Shown piece after piece: positions 7,730 through 14,890 of a stretch of DNA of 32,523 nt. Source of the DNA: an uncultured Ruminococcus sp. (lineage in GTDB: Bacteria; Bacillota; Clostridia; Oscillospirales; Ruminococcaceae). The translations under genes and the position numbers were made by a program. Position 1 is the first letter of the stretch; every line of letters begins with the position of its first letter. Where the stretch lies: assembly GCA_937910385.1 (NCBI GenBank), contig CALEPT010000095.1:1-32523 (forward strand), read 5' to 3'. The notes beneath the pieces are model-generated. The model was not told the origin of the DNA. It saw nothing but the letters and a program-made list of their open reading frames with translations, and did not search any database.

Positions 7730-8929
7730 ATGCTTACAGGAAAAACCGTGCTGCTGTGCGTTTCAAGCTCAATAGCGGCATATAAGATACCAAATCTCGC
7801 GCGAATGCTCACAAAGCTCGGCGCAGACGTTCACGTCGCGATGACCGCGAACACGCTCAACTTCGTCCACCCGCTGACGTTTGAGACGCTTACCCAGCAC
7901 AAGTGCCTCATCGACACGTTCGACCGCAATTTCGAGTACAGCGTCGAGCACGTTTCAATAGCGAAAAAAGCTGACGTAGTTATGATAGCTCCCGCGACTG
8001 CGAATGTCATCGGCAAGATAGCAAACGGGATAGCCGATGATATGCTCACGACTACTGTTATGGCGTGCACCTGCAAAAAGATAATCGCTCCCGCAATGAA
8101 CCACAATATGTTCCACAACCCTATCGTACAGGAAAATCTTGAAAAGCTCCGCCGTCACGGCTATGAGATAATAGAGCCCGCCAAGGGTATGCTCGCCAAC
8201 CGCGATATAGGCGACGGAAAGCTCCCCGACGAGGAGGCTCTGCTCGAGTACATCCTGCGTGAGGCTGCATTTGAAAAGGATCTTGCAGGCAAGCGTATAC
8301 TCGTGACAGCAGGAGCTACGCGCGAGAGCATAGATCCGGTCCGCTTCATAACCAATCATTCCAGCGGCAAAATGGGGTTTGCCATTGCGCGCGCGGCAAT
8401 GCTGCGCGGGGCGGAGGTCACTGTGGTAGCGGCGCATACAGACGTAAAGCCGCCAATGTTCGTGAACGTTGTACCCGTTCGCTCGGCGGAAGATATGTTC
8501 AACGAGGTGACCGCGCGGCAGTCCGATATGGATATAGTCATAAAAGCGGCGGCTGTCGCGGACTACACTCCGCTCACAACGGCGGATAACAAGATAAAGA
8601 AGTCCGACGGTGACATGAGCATTCCCCTGAAAAGAACAAAAGATATTCTTGCATATCTCGGTGAGCACAAGCCGCAGGGACAGATCATCTGCGGATTCTC
8701 AATGGAGACCGAAAATGTGCTTGAAAATTCCCGCAAAAAGCTCACTAAGAAGAACTGCGATATGATATGTGCCAACTCCATAAAGGAGGCTGGTGCGGGC
8801 TTCGGTACGGACACGAATATTATAACACTCATAACTGCAAATGATACAGAAGAGCTCGAAATAATGACCAAATTCGACGCTGCCAACATCATACTCGATA
8901 AGATCATAAAAATAGCGGACAGTCACTGA
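7730..8929 (+). CDS. coaBC: Bifunctional phosphopantothenoylcysteine decarboxylase / phosphopantothenate-cysteine ligase
   Basis: Joins 4'-phosphopantothenate to cysteine (CoaB, C-terminal half) and decarboxylates the product to 4'-phosphopantetheine (CoaC, N-terminal FMN half). CoaC motifs: VSSSIAAYK near the N-terminus, catalytic His74 in SVEHVSIAK, and PAMNHNMF (121-128). CoaB motifs: NHSSGKMG, AAAVADY and KIKK. The 399-residue length is normal. One oddity: where E. coli Dfp has the flexible-flap Cys158 (ACGDIG), this protein has Asn157 (ANRDIG), with Arg in place of Gly next to it. That Cys is the reported proton donor for the final reduction in CoaC, so either another residue substitutes or the CoaC half is altered. 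GAGGAGG precedes the ATG. Confidence 0.95.
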   Translation: MLTGKTVLLCVSSSIAAYKIPNLARMLTKLGADVHVAMTANTLNFVHPLTFETLTQHKCLIDTFDRNFEYSVEHVSIAKKADVVMIAPATANVIGKIANGIADDMLTTTVMACTCKKIIAPAMNHNMFHNPIVQENLEKLRRHGYEIIEPAKGMLANRDIGDGKLPDEEALLEYILREAAFEKDLAGKRILVTAGATRESIDPVRFITNHSSGKMGFAIARAAMLRGAEVTVVAAHTDVKPPMFVNVVPVRSAEDMFNEVTARQSDMDIVIKAAAVADYTPLTTADNKIKKSDGDMSIPLKRTKDILAYLGEHKPQGQIICGFSMETENVLENSRKKLTKKNCDMICANSIKEAGAGFGTDTNIITLITANDTEELEIMTKFDAANIILDKIIKIADSH

Positions 8930-8946
8930 ACTGTCCGCTTGTTTTT
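8914..8946. terminator. Shared terminator between convergent coaBC and folC
   Basis: The stem GCGGACAGT / ACTGTCCGC (8915-8923 with 8930-8938) overlaps the coaBC stop. TTGTTTTT follows on the plus strand and a T-run follows on the minus strand. The two convergent genes share it. Confidence 0.85.
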
Positions 8947-10216
8947 ATATTTTTCCAAGCGCCTCGGTGAATTCACGGTACATATACAGCGAGCCGAGCG
9001 CTATGAGTGGGATATTCTTTTTCTGCGCGTATTTGTAAGCCTCGCGCACACCCGTTTCAAGCTCATGGAATGCGCACGAAGGTATGCCCTTTTCGGAAAA
9101 GCTCTGAGCAAGTACATTGCTGTCAAGTGCACGGGGATTGTCAGGAGTCACTGTGAAAACAACATCCGTAAGCTCGCCGAGCATATCGGTGTAGAGCGAA
9201 TACTCCTTATCAGCCATTACTCCTATCAGAAGCGCGACCCTCGTGCTGCCGAAATATCGCCTGATGCTGTCCGCTGCAAAGCGTATGCCGTCGGGATTGT
9301 GCGAACCGTCGAAAATGACATATGGCTCTGTACGAAGCACCTCGAACCTTCCACGCCATTTCACATTTGCAAGTCCATCTTTCACTGCTCTGTATGGAAT
9401 ATCAAGACCGCAGTTCTTCAGTATCTCAATGCAGCCGAGTGCGTTCGCGGCATTTGTGAGCTGATACGTGCCAAGGAGCGGAAGCTCGAATCGCATACCT
9501 CTGTAATTGAAGCTCAGGCCCGAGAGATCAAAGCTTGCGGAGGATATATCGTCCCACGGGGGAGAATACAGCTCCGAATCGCTTTTAAGTGCAGCTTCCT
9601 TTATCACTGCAAGAGCCGTTTCATCGCTGCCTCCGAAGAAAACGGGGCGTCCTTTCTTGATTATCCCTGCCTTGTGAGAGGCTATCTCAGCTACGGTACT
9701 TCCAAGAAAGCCGCAATGGTCGAGCTGGACGTTCGTGATGACTGAGAGCAGCGGCAAGCTTATGACATTCGTAGAGTCGAGGTCTCCGCCCATGCCGCAC
9801 TCGATAACAGCGATGTCGCATTTTTCGCGGCGGAAAAGCTCGAATGCCGCTGCTGTAAGCACCTCAAACTCGGTAGGTTTCTCGTCCATGCTCTCGCACA
9901 TCGGAGCGATGTCGAGTATCACCTGTGAAAACTTCTCATCGGAAACAGTCTCGCCGCCGATACGGAAGCTGTCCGTCACACTCGTTATTGCCGGAGAGGA
10001 AAAGCTCCCCGCGCGATATCCCGCCGATTTGAGCACCGAGCAAAGCATTGCTCCGAGCGAGCCCTTGCCGTTCGTACCCGATATATGTACCGTTTTTATA
10101 CTGTCCTGCGGCTGCCCGAGAAGCTCCGTGAGAGCGGAGATACGCTCAAGTCCGAGGACACTTCCGCGCTGTGCAGCCTTTTGCAGATACGCAAGAGCTT
10201 CTTCGTATGCCGTCAT
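8945..10216 (-). CDS. folC: Folylpolyglutamate synthase / dihydrofolate synthase
   Basis: Adds glutamate to dihydropteroate and/or folates, ATP-dependent, in the cytoplasm; polyglutamylation retains folate in the cell. The 423-residue protein has the Mur-ligase-like P-loop HISGTNGKGS (about 44-53), the segment ITNVQLDHCGFLG, and the C-terminal-domain motif DGSHNPDG. The start overlaps the stop of the upstream FolT-type gene by 4 bases, so the two are translationally coupled. That places folate uptake and folate trapping in one operon, under the same leader RNA. Whether it has dihydrofolate synthase activity as well cannot be read from sequence; no other folate biosynthesis gene is in the window. 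Confidence 0.94.
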   Translation of the reverse strand: MTAYEEALAYLQKAAQRGSVLGLERISALTELLGQPQDSIKTVHISGTNGKGSLGAMLCSVLKSAGYRAGSFSSPAITSVTDSFRIGGETVSDEKFSQVILDIAPMCESMDEKPTEFEVLTAAAFELFRREKCDIAVIECGMGGDLDSTNVISLPLLSVITNVQLDHCGFLGSTVAEIASHKAGIIKKGRPVFFGGSDETALAVIKEAALKSDSELYSPPWDDISSASFDLSGLSFNYRGMRFELPLLGTYQLTNAANALGCIEILKNCGLDIPYRAVKDGLANVKWRGRFEVLRTEPYVIFDGSHNPDGIRFAADSIRRYFGSTRVALLIGVMADKEYSLYTDMLGELTDVVFTVTPDNPRALDSNVLAQSFSEKGIPSCAFHELETGVREAYKYAQKKNIPLIALGSLYMYREFTEALGKI

Positions 10217-10773
10217 TTTCTTTTCACCTTTTCAAGCTGAGCGGAAAATGCTTTGTTTTTCAACAATAGATAAATGATGTAAGTCTCAAGTATGCCTATC
10301 CCGATGTACAGAGGTATTCTCAGCATGAGCACCTGTATAGGCGTATGATAATAGACATAAAGTCCGATAGATTTTATTGCCATCGAACCTACAGCGTGAG
10401 CTGTCAGGACGGAGCAGGCTGTTGACGGAAGAAGCTTATCTTTAAATACGAGCATTGAAACGAGACCCGAAACAAAGCCGATAGATGCAGCCCCGAGCGT
10501 GATGACGGGATTTATGGAATAGCCTACTATCAGGCATCCTATTATATCAGCACCGGCACCGACTGCCGCTCCGACAAAAGGACCGAAGAATATACCTGCC
10601 ATAAGTACAGGAAGGTTCTCGAAGCTCACCCGGATACTGTCACCGATGTTGAATGCCAGAAGCTTGCCGAGCACTATACTCATCGCGATGAAAAGCGCCG
10701 AAATAACGAGAACTCGTGTATTTCCGAACAATTTCAGATTTTCGGAAGCAGCTGTTTTTTTGTTTGCAGTCAT
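10213..10773 (-). CDS. folT: ECF transporter substrate-binding (S) component, folate type
   Basis: Membrane S component that binds folate and is powered by a shared ECF energising module (EcfA, EcfA' and EcfT), none of which is here. About six hydrophobic segments follow the N-terminal stretch LVISALFIAMSIVLGKLLAF, and the segment RVSFENLPVLMAGIFFGP is typical of the FolT group. A start at 10800 is possible, but AAAAGGAGG lies just upstream of the ATG at 10773, which gives 186 residues. The operon partner folC and the tetrahydrofolate-type leader support folate as the ligand. It is probably induced when cell folate is low. Confidence 0.88.
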   Translation of the reverse strand: MTANKKTAASENLKLFGNTRVLVISALFIAMSIVLGKLLAFNIGDSIRVSFENLPVLMAGIFFGPFVGAAVGAGADIIGCLIVGYSINPVITLGAASIGFVSGLVSMLVFKDKLLPSTACSVLTAHAVGSMAIKSIGLYVYYHTPIQVLMLRIPLYIGIGILETYIIYLLLKNKAFSAQLEKVKRK

Positions 10774-10781
10774 AAAAAAAT

Positions 10782-10817
10782 CCTCCTTTTCCTCACTCAT
10801 ACGACAAGAAAAGAAGG
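10782..10817 (-). promoter_or_regulatory. SD / anti-SD pairing in the folT leader
   Basis: In the transcript, CCUUCUUUUC (10808-10817) can pair over 10 bases with GAAAAGGAGG (10782-10791), which holds the folT Shine-Dalgarno. The anti-SD can instead pair with GACAA/AAAAG just upstream. No T-run follows, so the switch most likely acts on translation. The pairing is visible; its use is inferred. Confidence 0.5.
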
Positions 10818-10840
10818 CTTATCTTTTGAAATTGTCATAC

Positions 10841-10960
10841 GAAGCGGGATGCAAAATACGAACCGCAAGTCATATAAGACTTTTCGTCTGACCGACAACT
10901 CCCCGTCCGGTCAGCACTGGAATACCGTTTCCGGTATAGCGAACGCATTTTTACTCTTCT
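10841..10960 (-). ncRNA. Tetrahydrofolate riboswitch (THF class I), folT leader
   Basis: Read on the minus strand, the leader holds the two conserved parts of the THF-I aptamer. The 5' part is GAAGAGUA (P1 strand plus J1/2), and the 3' part is UGCAUCC followed by CGCUUC. P1 pairs GAAG (10956-10959) with CUUC (10841-10844). P2 pairs AAAUGCG (10944-10950) with CGUAUUU (10854-10860). Inside are a GAAA-tetraloop hairpin AUACCG/CGGUAU and a longer GACCG..GGUC hairpin. It sits between a strong promoter and a FolT-type gene, the classic THF-I context. The match is from memory of the consensus (Rfam RF01831), not a covariance search. Confidence 0.75.
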
Positions 10961-10969
10961 GTGTTTAGT

Positions 10970-10985
10970 CGGCAGCTTCCTGCCG
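10970..10985. other. Small leader hairpin near folT transcription start
   Basis: CGGCAG and CTGCCG pair around GAAG on the minus strand, between the -10 box and the riboswitch. It could stabilise the 5' end of the mRNA. Confidence 0.4.
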
Positions 10986-10993
10986 CCGATATC

Positions 10994-11022
10994 ATTATAT
11001 AACGTTTTCCGCACAAAGTCAA
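10994..11022 (-). promoter_or_regulatory. folT-folC promoter
   Basis: On the minus strand: -35 TTGACT (11017-11022), 17-base spacer, -10 TATAAT (10994-10999). Transcription would start near 10987, upstream of the riboswitch, giving a leader of more than 200 bases. Confidence 0.85.
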
Positions 11023-11079
11023 TACATTTTTTGCAATTGTATTTTTTTATATTGATGTATTAAAAATATCCGCTTTCTC

Positions 11080-11108
11080 TTGACAAATACTGTGAAATAT
11101 ATTACAAT
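11080..11108 (+). promoter_or_regulatory. Promoter of the VYGP protein / radical SAM operon
   Basis: Consensus -35 TTGACA (11080-11085), 17-base spacer, -10 TACAAT (11103-11108). GGAAGGAG follows before the ATG at 11145. It diverges from the folT promoter. The near-consensus hexamers suggest strong basal expression. Confidence 0.85.
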
Positions 11109-11144
11109 TATTTTGAAATATTGTATCGGAAGGAGCACGATAAT

Positions 11145-11801
11145 ATGAAAAAAACCGCAAAAACCGCTATGACAGCAGCTCTGTTCGCGGCTGCCGCAGG
11201 TATGACCGCCTGTGCCGGAAGCTCCATTGCGTCAGGCGGCGAAAATTATCTTGGATCCGCCTCTGATGAGAATACGAGCGAGGTCTCATATGATCCTGCC
11301 GACGAAGAAATACAGGACGTTTACGGTCCTGCTCCCGACTATGAAGACACTACAGAAGATATAACAACTACCGAAGCTCTCATAGAAGCTACTACAGAAG
11401 AAATGCAGTGCGTCTACGGTCCTCCCCAGTCGCTCGGAGATCTTAACAGCGACGGCGTCTGCAACAGCTCAGACGAAGTTCTCATCAGAAAGTGGCTGAC
11501 AAACGGCTATGACCCTTATCAGGAATACCTTGCAGATGTCAATAACGACGGCTCGTTTGACAACGCCGATCTTATCGCTATACACCGTTACATAATCGGT
11601 AAGGACAAGGACTTTTCCTATAATTATGACCCGGGGGACGATATGGCATACGGCGTATATGGTCCTGCACCTGATTACGCCGAAGAAACCACCTCAGTGA
11701 CCACCGAACCAATAACTACAGAGACAGCCATCTCAGAGACCACTACTATGGTGCAATGCGTTTACGGTCCTCCGGAGGCTTTCGGATCTGATACGGAGTG
11801 A
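11145..11801 (+). CDS. Exported dockerin-like protein with four VYGP motifs, putative radical SAM substrate
   Basis: 218 residues, not recognised as a named family. It has an N-terminal export signal (KK, hydrophobic 9-20, then TAC with Cys23), so it may be a lipoprotein with a poor lipobox. Two similar modules follow. Module 1 has VYGPAPDY (59-66), a Thr/Glu-rich stretch, then QCVYGPP (88-94). Module 2 has VYGPAPDY (171-178), a Thr/Glu-rich stretch, then QCVYGPP (204-210). Between them lie two dockerin-type calcium loops, DLNSDGVCNSSDE and DVNNDGSFDNADL (99-143). The motif copies differ at synonymous sites (GTT/GTC/GTA; TAC/TAT), so the peptide rather than the DNA is conserved. Its stop overlaps the start region of the next gene, a radical SAM/SPASM protein. 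I infer that the VYGP motifs are the sites modified, giving a surface-held product. A start at 11121 is possible, but GGAAGGAG favours 11145. Confidence 0.8.
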   Translation: MKKTAKTAMTAALFAAAAGMTACAGSSIASGGENYLGSASDENTSEVSYDPADEEIQDVYGPAPDYEDTTEDITTTEALIEATTEEMQCVYGPPQSLGDLNSDGVCNSSDEVLIRKWLTNGYDPYQEYLADVNNDGSFDNADLIAIHRYIIGKDKDFSYNYDPGDDMAYGVYGPAPDYAEETTSVTTEPITTETAISETTTMVQCVYGPPEAFGSDTE

Positions 11802-11806
11802 TCGTC

Positions 11807-12880
11807 ATGCTCGATGTCAACATCAAAACCGAACACATGAGAAAAATGCGCGACTACCGAAAAAGCCTTATGAGGGCTCCGCAGCTGCGCAATCTGTTCC
11901 TCGAGCTTACTGTGCGATGCAACGAGCACTGCCTGCATTGCGGGAGCCGGTGCGGAGATATTACTTCCGAAGAGCTTTCGCTTGAACAGTATAAGATATT
12001 TTTATCTCAGGTGAAGGAGGATCTCGGCACAGACAAAAAAATGCTGTGCATAACAGGAGGCGAACCGCTCCTGCGCAGGGACTTCTTTGATATCATGAGC
12101 TTTGCTCACGGTCTCGGTTTTCACTGGGGAATGACCAGCAACGCTACTCTCATAACCGAGGACATCGCCCGAGAGCTCAAAAAATGCGGAATGGGTACTA
12201 TTTCCGTAAGCATAGACGGTCTTGAGGAAACTCATGACTCTTTCAGGCGCACTCCCGGAGGCTATAAAAAAGCAATGGAAGGTATCAGCGCCCTGTTAAA
12301 GGTCGGAGGCTTCAAAAGCGTTCAGGTCACGACCGTCGTGACACATCAGAATATAGGTGAGCTTGACCGCCTATATGATATCTTCAACAATATTGACATA
12401 GACTCATGGAGAGTCATAAATATCGAACCGATGGGCAGAGCTCTTTCTCACCCCGAGCTCATACTCACCAAAGAGGACTACGTTACCCTTTTCGAGTTTA
12501 TAAGGAACAAGCGTATCGCCGGCGAGCCAGTCACATACGGGTGCAGTCACTATCTCGGTGCTGAATACGAGCGAGAGGTCAGAGACTGGTACTATCTTTG
12601 TACGGCAGGGCTATACACCGCAAGTATTACCGCAAACGGCGATATAATCGCCTGCCTCGATATCGAACGCCGTCCGGAGCTCGTTCAGGGAAATATCCTG
12701 CGCGACCGTTTCAGCGAGGTGTGGAAGAAAGACTTCGAGGATTTCCGCCGCGACCTGTGCGATGAAAATGAAAGATGCCGCCGCTGCCCCGATAAGGAGT
12801 TCTGCCATGGCGATTCGTTCCACAGCTGGAACTTTGATGAACATAAACCGAGAGTATGCTTCAAGGATATACTCTTTTGA
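11807..12880 (+). CDS. Radical SAM/SPASM peptide-modifying enzyme
   Basis: 357 residues. The radical SAM cluster motif is CNEHCLHC (Cys38, 42, 45), followed by ITGGEPLLR (82-90) and the SAM-site region SVSIDG (133-138). The C-terminus has SPASM-type cysteines: C265 with GDIIAC (Cys283), C318, then CRRCPDKEFC (Cys324, 327, 333) and C351. These would bind one or two extra Fe-S clusters. SPASM enzymes of this layout modify ribosomal peptides or maturate enzymes, making thioether, C-C or C-O links. GGAG lies 8 bases before the ATG at 11807; a GTG at 11798 overlapping the previous stop is the alternative. The adjacent VYGP protein is the obvious substrate. No leader peptidase, RRE protein or dedicated transporter is beside it. 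From memory, the layout recalls 'rSAM/lipoprotein' pairs annotated in Bacteroidota. Confidence 0.88.
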   Translation: MLDVNIKTEHMRKMRDYRKSLMRAPQLRNLFLELTVRCNEHCLHCGSRCGDITSEELSLEQYKIFLSQVKEDLGTDKKMLCITGGEPLLRRDFFDIMSFAHGLGFHWGMTSNATLITEDIARELKKCGMGTISVSIDGLEETHDSFRRTPGGYKKAMEGISALLKVGGFKSVQVTTVVTHQNIGELDRLYDIFNNIDIDSWRVINIEPMGRALSHPELILTKEDYVTLFEFIRNKRIAGEPVTYGCSHYLGAEYEREVRDWYYLCTAGLYTASITANGDIIACLDIERRPELVQGNILRDRFSEVWKKDFEDFRRDLCDENERCRRCPDKEFCHGDSFHSWNFDEHKPRVCFKDILF

Positions 12881-12888
12881 TATGCTCG

Positions 12889-13084
12889 CCTCTGCAGCAA
12901 AATGCACAAGGTGCATTTTGCAAGCTGCAATGCAGCCACAAATCCGCAATGCGGATTTTTGCAGAGGCAGCATGAACGGAGCGCTTGCGGCGTTTTCGCC
13001 GCCTGCCGTCAATGACGGCAGATTTCAAAATGTCCGCAGGCATTTTGAAATAGCTCATAGTATATCTACCGCAAAATTATGCGG
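12889..13084. repeat. Array of seven consecutive perfect hairpins
   Basis: Hairpins in order, arm positions given: 12897-12907/12911-12921 (11 bp, loop AAG); 12924-12929/12931-12936; 12940-12947/12951-12958 (AAATCCGC); 12987-12992/12997-13002 (GCGGCG, loop TTTT); 13004-13011/13013-13020 (TGCCGTCA); 13022-13032/13041-13051 (11 bp, ATTTCAAAATG); 13069-13073/13080-13084. An outer stem CCTCTGC/GCAGAGG (12889-12895 with 12961-12967) encloses the first three. Each stem has its own sequence, so this is not a simple repeat. None ends in a clear T-run. Function unknown: mRNA processing or stability, a palindromic mobile element, or a structured RNA. Confidence 0.85.
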
Positions 13085-13111
13085 AAGGTACTGACACAAG
13101 GAGGTGAAAAA

Positions 13112-13267
13112 ATGAAATACGTATGTGATATATGCGGCTGGGAATATGATGAGGAAGCAGGATCTCCCGAAAACGGCATCGAGCCCGGTACAAAGTTCGA
13201 GGATCTTCCTGAGGACTTTGAATGTCCCCTTTGCGGAGTCGGCAAGGACTCTTTCTCAGAGGCATGA
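13112..13267 (+). CDS. Rubredoxin
   Basis: A 51-residue one-electron carrier with a single Fe held by four cysteines: CDICG (Cys5, Cys8) and CPLCG (Cys38, Cys41). The core WEYDEEAGSPENGIEPGT is typical of the family. In anaerobes it usually passes electrons to rubrerythrin, superoxide reductase or flavodiiron proteins for oxygen and peroxide defence; none of these is beside it. AGGAGGTG lies 6 bases before the ATG at 13112, which is preferred over the upstream in-frame start at 13079. I see no clear promoter of its own, so it may be read through from the radical SAM operon across the hairpin array. Its redox potential, high for the family, makes it an unlikely reductant for the radical SAM enzyme. 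Confidence 0.97.
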   Translation: MKYVCDICGWEYDEEAGSPENGIEPGTKFEDLPEDFECPLCGVGKDSFSEA

Positions 13268-13275
13268 CAAAGATC

Positions 13276-13309
13276 GGCAGACAGAAGAATATTTCTGTCT
13301 GCCTTTTTT
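13276..13309 (+). terminator. Terminator after rubredoxin
   Basis: An 11-bp stem GGCAGACAGAA / TTCTGTCTGCC (13276-13286 with 13293-13303) is followed directly by six T. Confidence 0.92.
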
Positions 13310-13330
13310 GGTTTTTTTTGTTTACAGTAC

Positions 13331-13359
13331 TTGCATTTTATGAAAATTTGTTATATAAT
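13331..13359 (+). promoter_or_regulatory. Promoter of the DUF1846 gene
   Basis: -35 TTGCAT (13331-13336), 17-base spacer, -10 TATAAT (13354-13359), then AGGAGG ahead of the ATG at 13391. Confidence 0.82.
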
Positions 13360-13390
13360 AGTAAGGATAGTATAACAGGAGGAAAAATTA

Positions 13391-14866
13391 ATGGAAATCC
13401 AAAAACAAATCGGCTTTGACAACGAAAAATACCTCAAAATGCAGTCAGAACACATAAGACAGCGTATTGCGCAGTTCGGCGATAAGCTCTATCTCGAATT
13501 CGGAGGCAAGCTTTTCGACGACTATCATGCTTCGAGAGTTCTCCCCGGTTTCAAGCCTGACAGCAAGCTTCAGATGCTGCTTCAGCTCAAGGACGAGGCT
13601 GAGATAGTCATTGTTATCAACTCCGATGATATTGAAAAGAACAAGGTAAGAGGCGACCTCGGCATTACATATGATGTTGACGTCATTCGTCTTTTCAATG
13701 TATTTACAAAAATAGGTCTTTTCGTCAGCACGGTCGTACTCACAAGATATGAAGGACAGCCAACAGCCGATGCCTTCCAGAAGCGCCTTGAAGCCCTCGG
13801 CATAAAGGTCTGCCACCACTACAGGATAAAGGGATACCCCTCCGATATCCAGCATATAATCAGCGACGAGGGCTTCGGCAAAAACGAATATATCGAAACC
13901 TCGCGCAGACTCGTTGTTATAACAGCTCCCGGTCCCGGAAGCGGCAAAATGGCTACCTGCCTTTCACAGCTCTACCACGAGCACAAAAGAGGACTCAATG
14001 CAGGATATGCAAAGTTCGAGACCTTCCCGATATGGAATCTCCCCCTGCGCCATCCCGTTAATATCGCATACGAGGCAGCGACCTCTGACCTGAACGACGT
14101 GAACATGATAGACCCGTTCCACCTTGAAGCCTACGGCGAGACCACCGTCAACTACAACCGCGATGTTGAGATATTCCCCGTGCTTAATGCGATGTTCGAG
14201 AAGATACTCGGGCAGTCACCATATAAATCCCCTACGGATATGGGCGTTAACATGGCAGGAAACTGCATTATCGACGATGAGGTGACGTGCGAGGCGGCAA
14301 AGGCTGAGATAATCCGCCGTTACTACACAGGTCTTTGCGACAACCGCAAGGGACTCATTCCCGAAGAAGAGGTGCTCAAGCTCAAGCTTCTCATGAAGCA
14401 GGCTAACGTCACTCCGGACGACCGCAAGGTCATCGCCGCAGCTCTTAAACGCGAAGAAGAAACCGGTGCTCCTGCCGCAGCAATGGAACTTCCGGATGGT
14501 ACGATAATCACGGGCAGAACCTCCAATCTCCTCGGAGCTTCGTCGGCGCTCATACTCAATGCGCTCAAATACTTCGGCGGCATAGACGATGAAACGCTTC
14601 TTATGTCACCCAACGTCATCGAGCCTATACAGAATTTAAAGGTGCAGCACCTCGGCAATAACAATCCGAGGATACATACCGATGAGACGCTGATCGCACT
14701 TTCTATCTGCGCGAACACCGACGAAAACGCAAAAAAGGCTATGGAACAGATATCAAAACTTCGCGGCTGCGAGGTGCATTCGACGGTTATCCTATCGGCA
14801 GTCGATGAGAGGATATTCAAGCGTCTCGGCGTGAACCTCACCTGTGAGCCGAAGTATCAGAGTTAA
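13391..14866 (+). CDS. DUF1846 / UPF0371 family protein
   Basis: 491 residues, matching the family's usual length of about 490-500. The recognisable N-terminus is IGFDNEKYLKMQSEHI. A glycine-rich, nucleotide-binding-like loop APGPGSGKMATCLSQ lies near residue 180, and a later block reads TGRTSNLLGASSALILNALK. Structures are known for this family, but the reaction is not, so no function is assigned. An ATP-dependent or oligomeric metabolic enzyme role is only a guess from the P-loop-like segment. It is a single-gene unit with its own promoter and is followed by the hairpin-rich gap at 14867-15126. Confidence 0.93.
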   Translation: MEIQKQIGFDNEKYLKMQSEHIRQRIAQFGDKLYLEFGGKLFDDYHASRVLPGFKPDSKLQMLLQLKDEAEIVIVINSDDIEKNKVRGDLGITYDVDVIRLFNVFTKIGLFVSTVVLTRYEGQPTADAFQKRLEALGIKVCHHYRIKGYPSDIQHIISDEGFGKNEYIETSRRLVVITAPGPGSGKMATCLSQLYHEHKRGLNAGYAKFETFPIWNLPLRHPVNIAYEAATSDLNDVNMIDPFHLEAYGETTVNYNRDVEIFPVLNAMFEKILGQSPYKSPTDMGVNMAGNCIIDDEVTCEAAKAEIIRRYYTGLCDNRKGLIPEEEVLKLKLLMKQANVTPDDRKVIAAALKREEETGAPAAAMELPDGTIITGRTSNLLGASSALILNALKYFGGIDDETLLMSPNVIEPIQNLKVQHLGNNNPRIHTDETLIALSICANTDENAKKAMEQISKLRGCEVHSTVILSAVDERIFKRLGVNLTCEPKYQS

Positions 14867-14890
14867 ACAGGTATATCAGATGTATCATGA

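Noticed and set aside
10841..10960. Guanidine-III or ZTP riboswitch reading of the folT leader
   Set aside because: CCGGACGGGG..GGTCAG and GGGGAG resemble pieces of those motifs, but the pseudoknot partner and the ZTP 3' element CCGCCUGGGC are missing. The THF-I segments and gene context fit better.
11798..11806. GTG at 11798 as the radical SAM start
   Set aside because: GGAG lies 8 bases before the ATG at 11807, a normal distance, whereas the GTG overlaps that GGAG and has no site at proper spacing.
12889..13084. CRISPR array or tRNA cluster
   Set aside because: The hairpins have different sequences, no constant repeat and no spacers, and none has a tRNA T-loop or anticodon arm.
12762..13094. 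A 110-residue plus-strand open frame over the end of the radical SAM gene and the hairpin array
   Set aside because: Half of it is out of frame inside the enzyme gene, and the rest is hairpin sequence. There is no ribosome binding site or domain.
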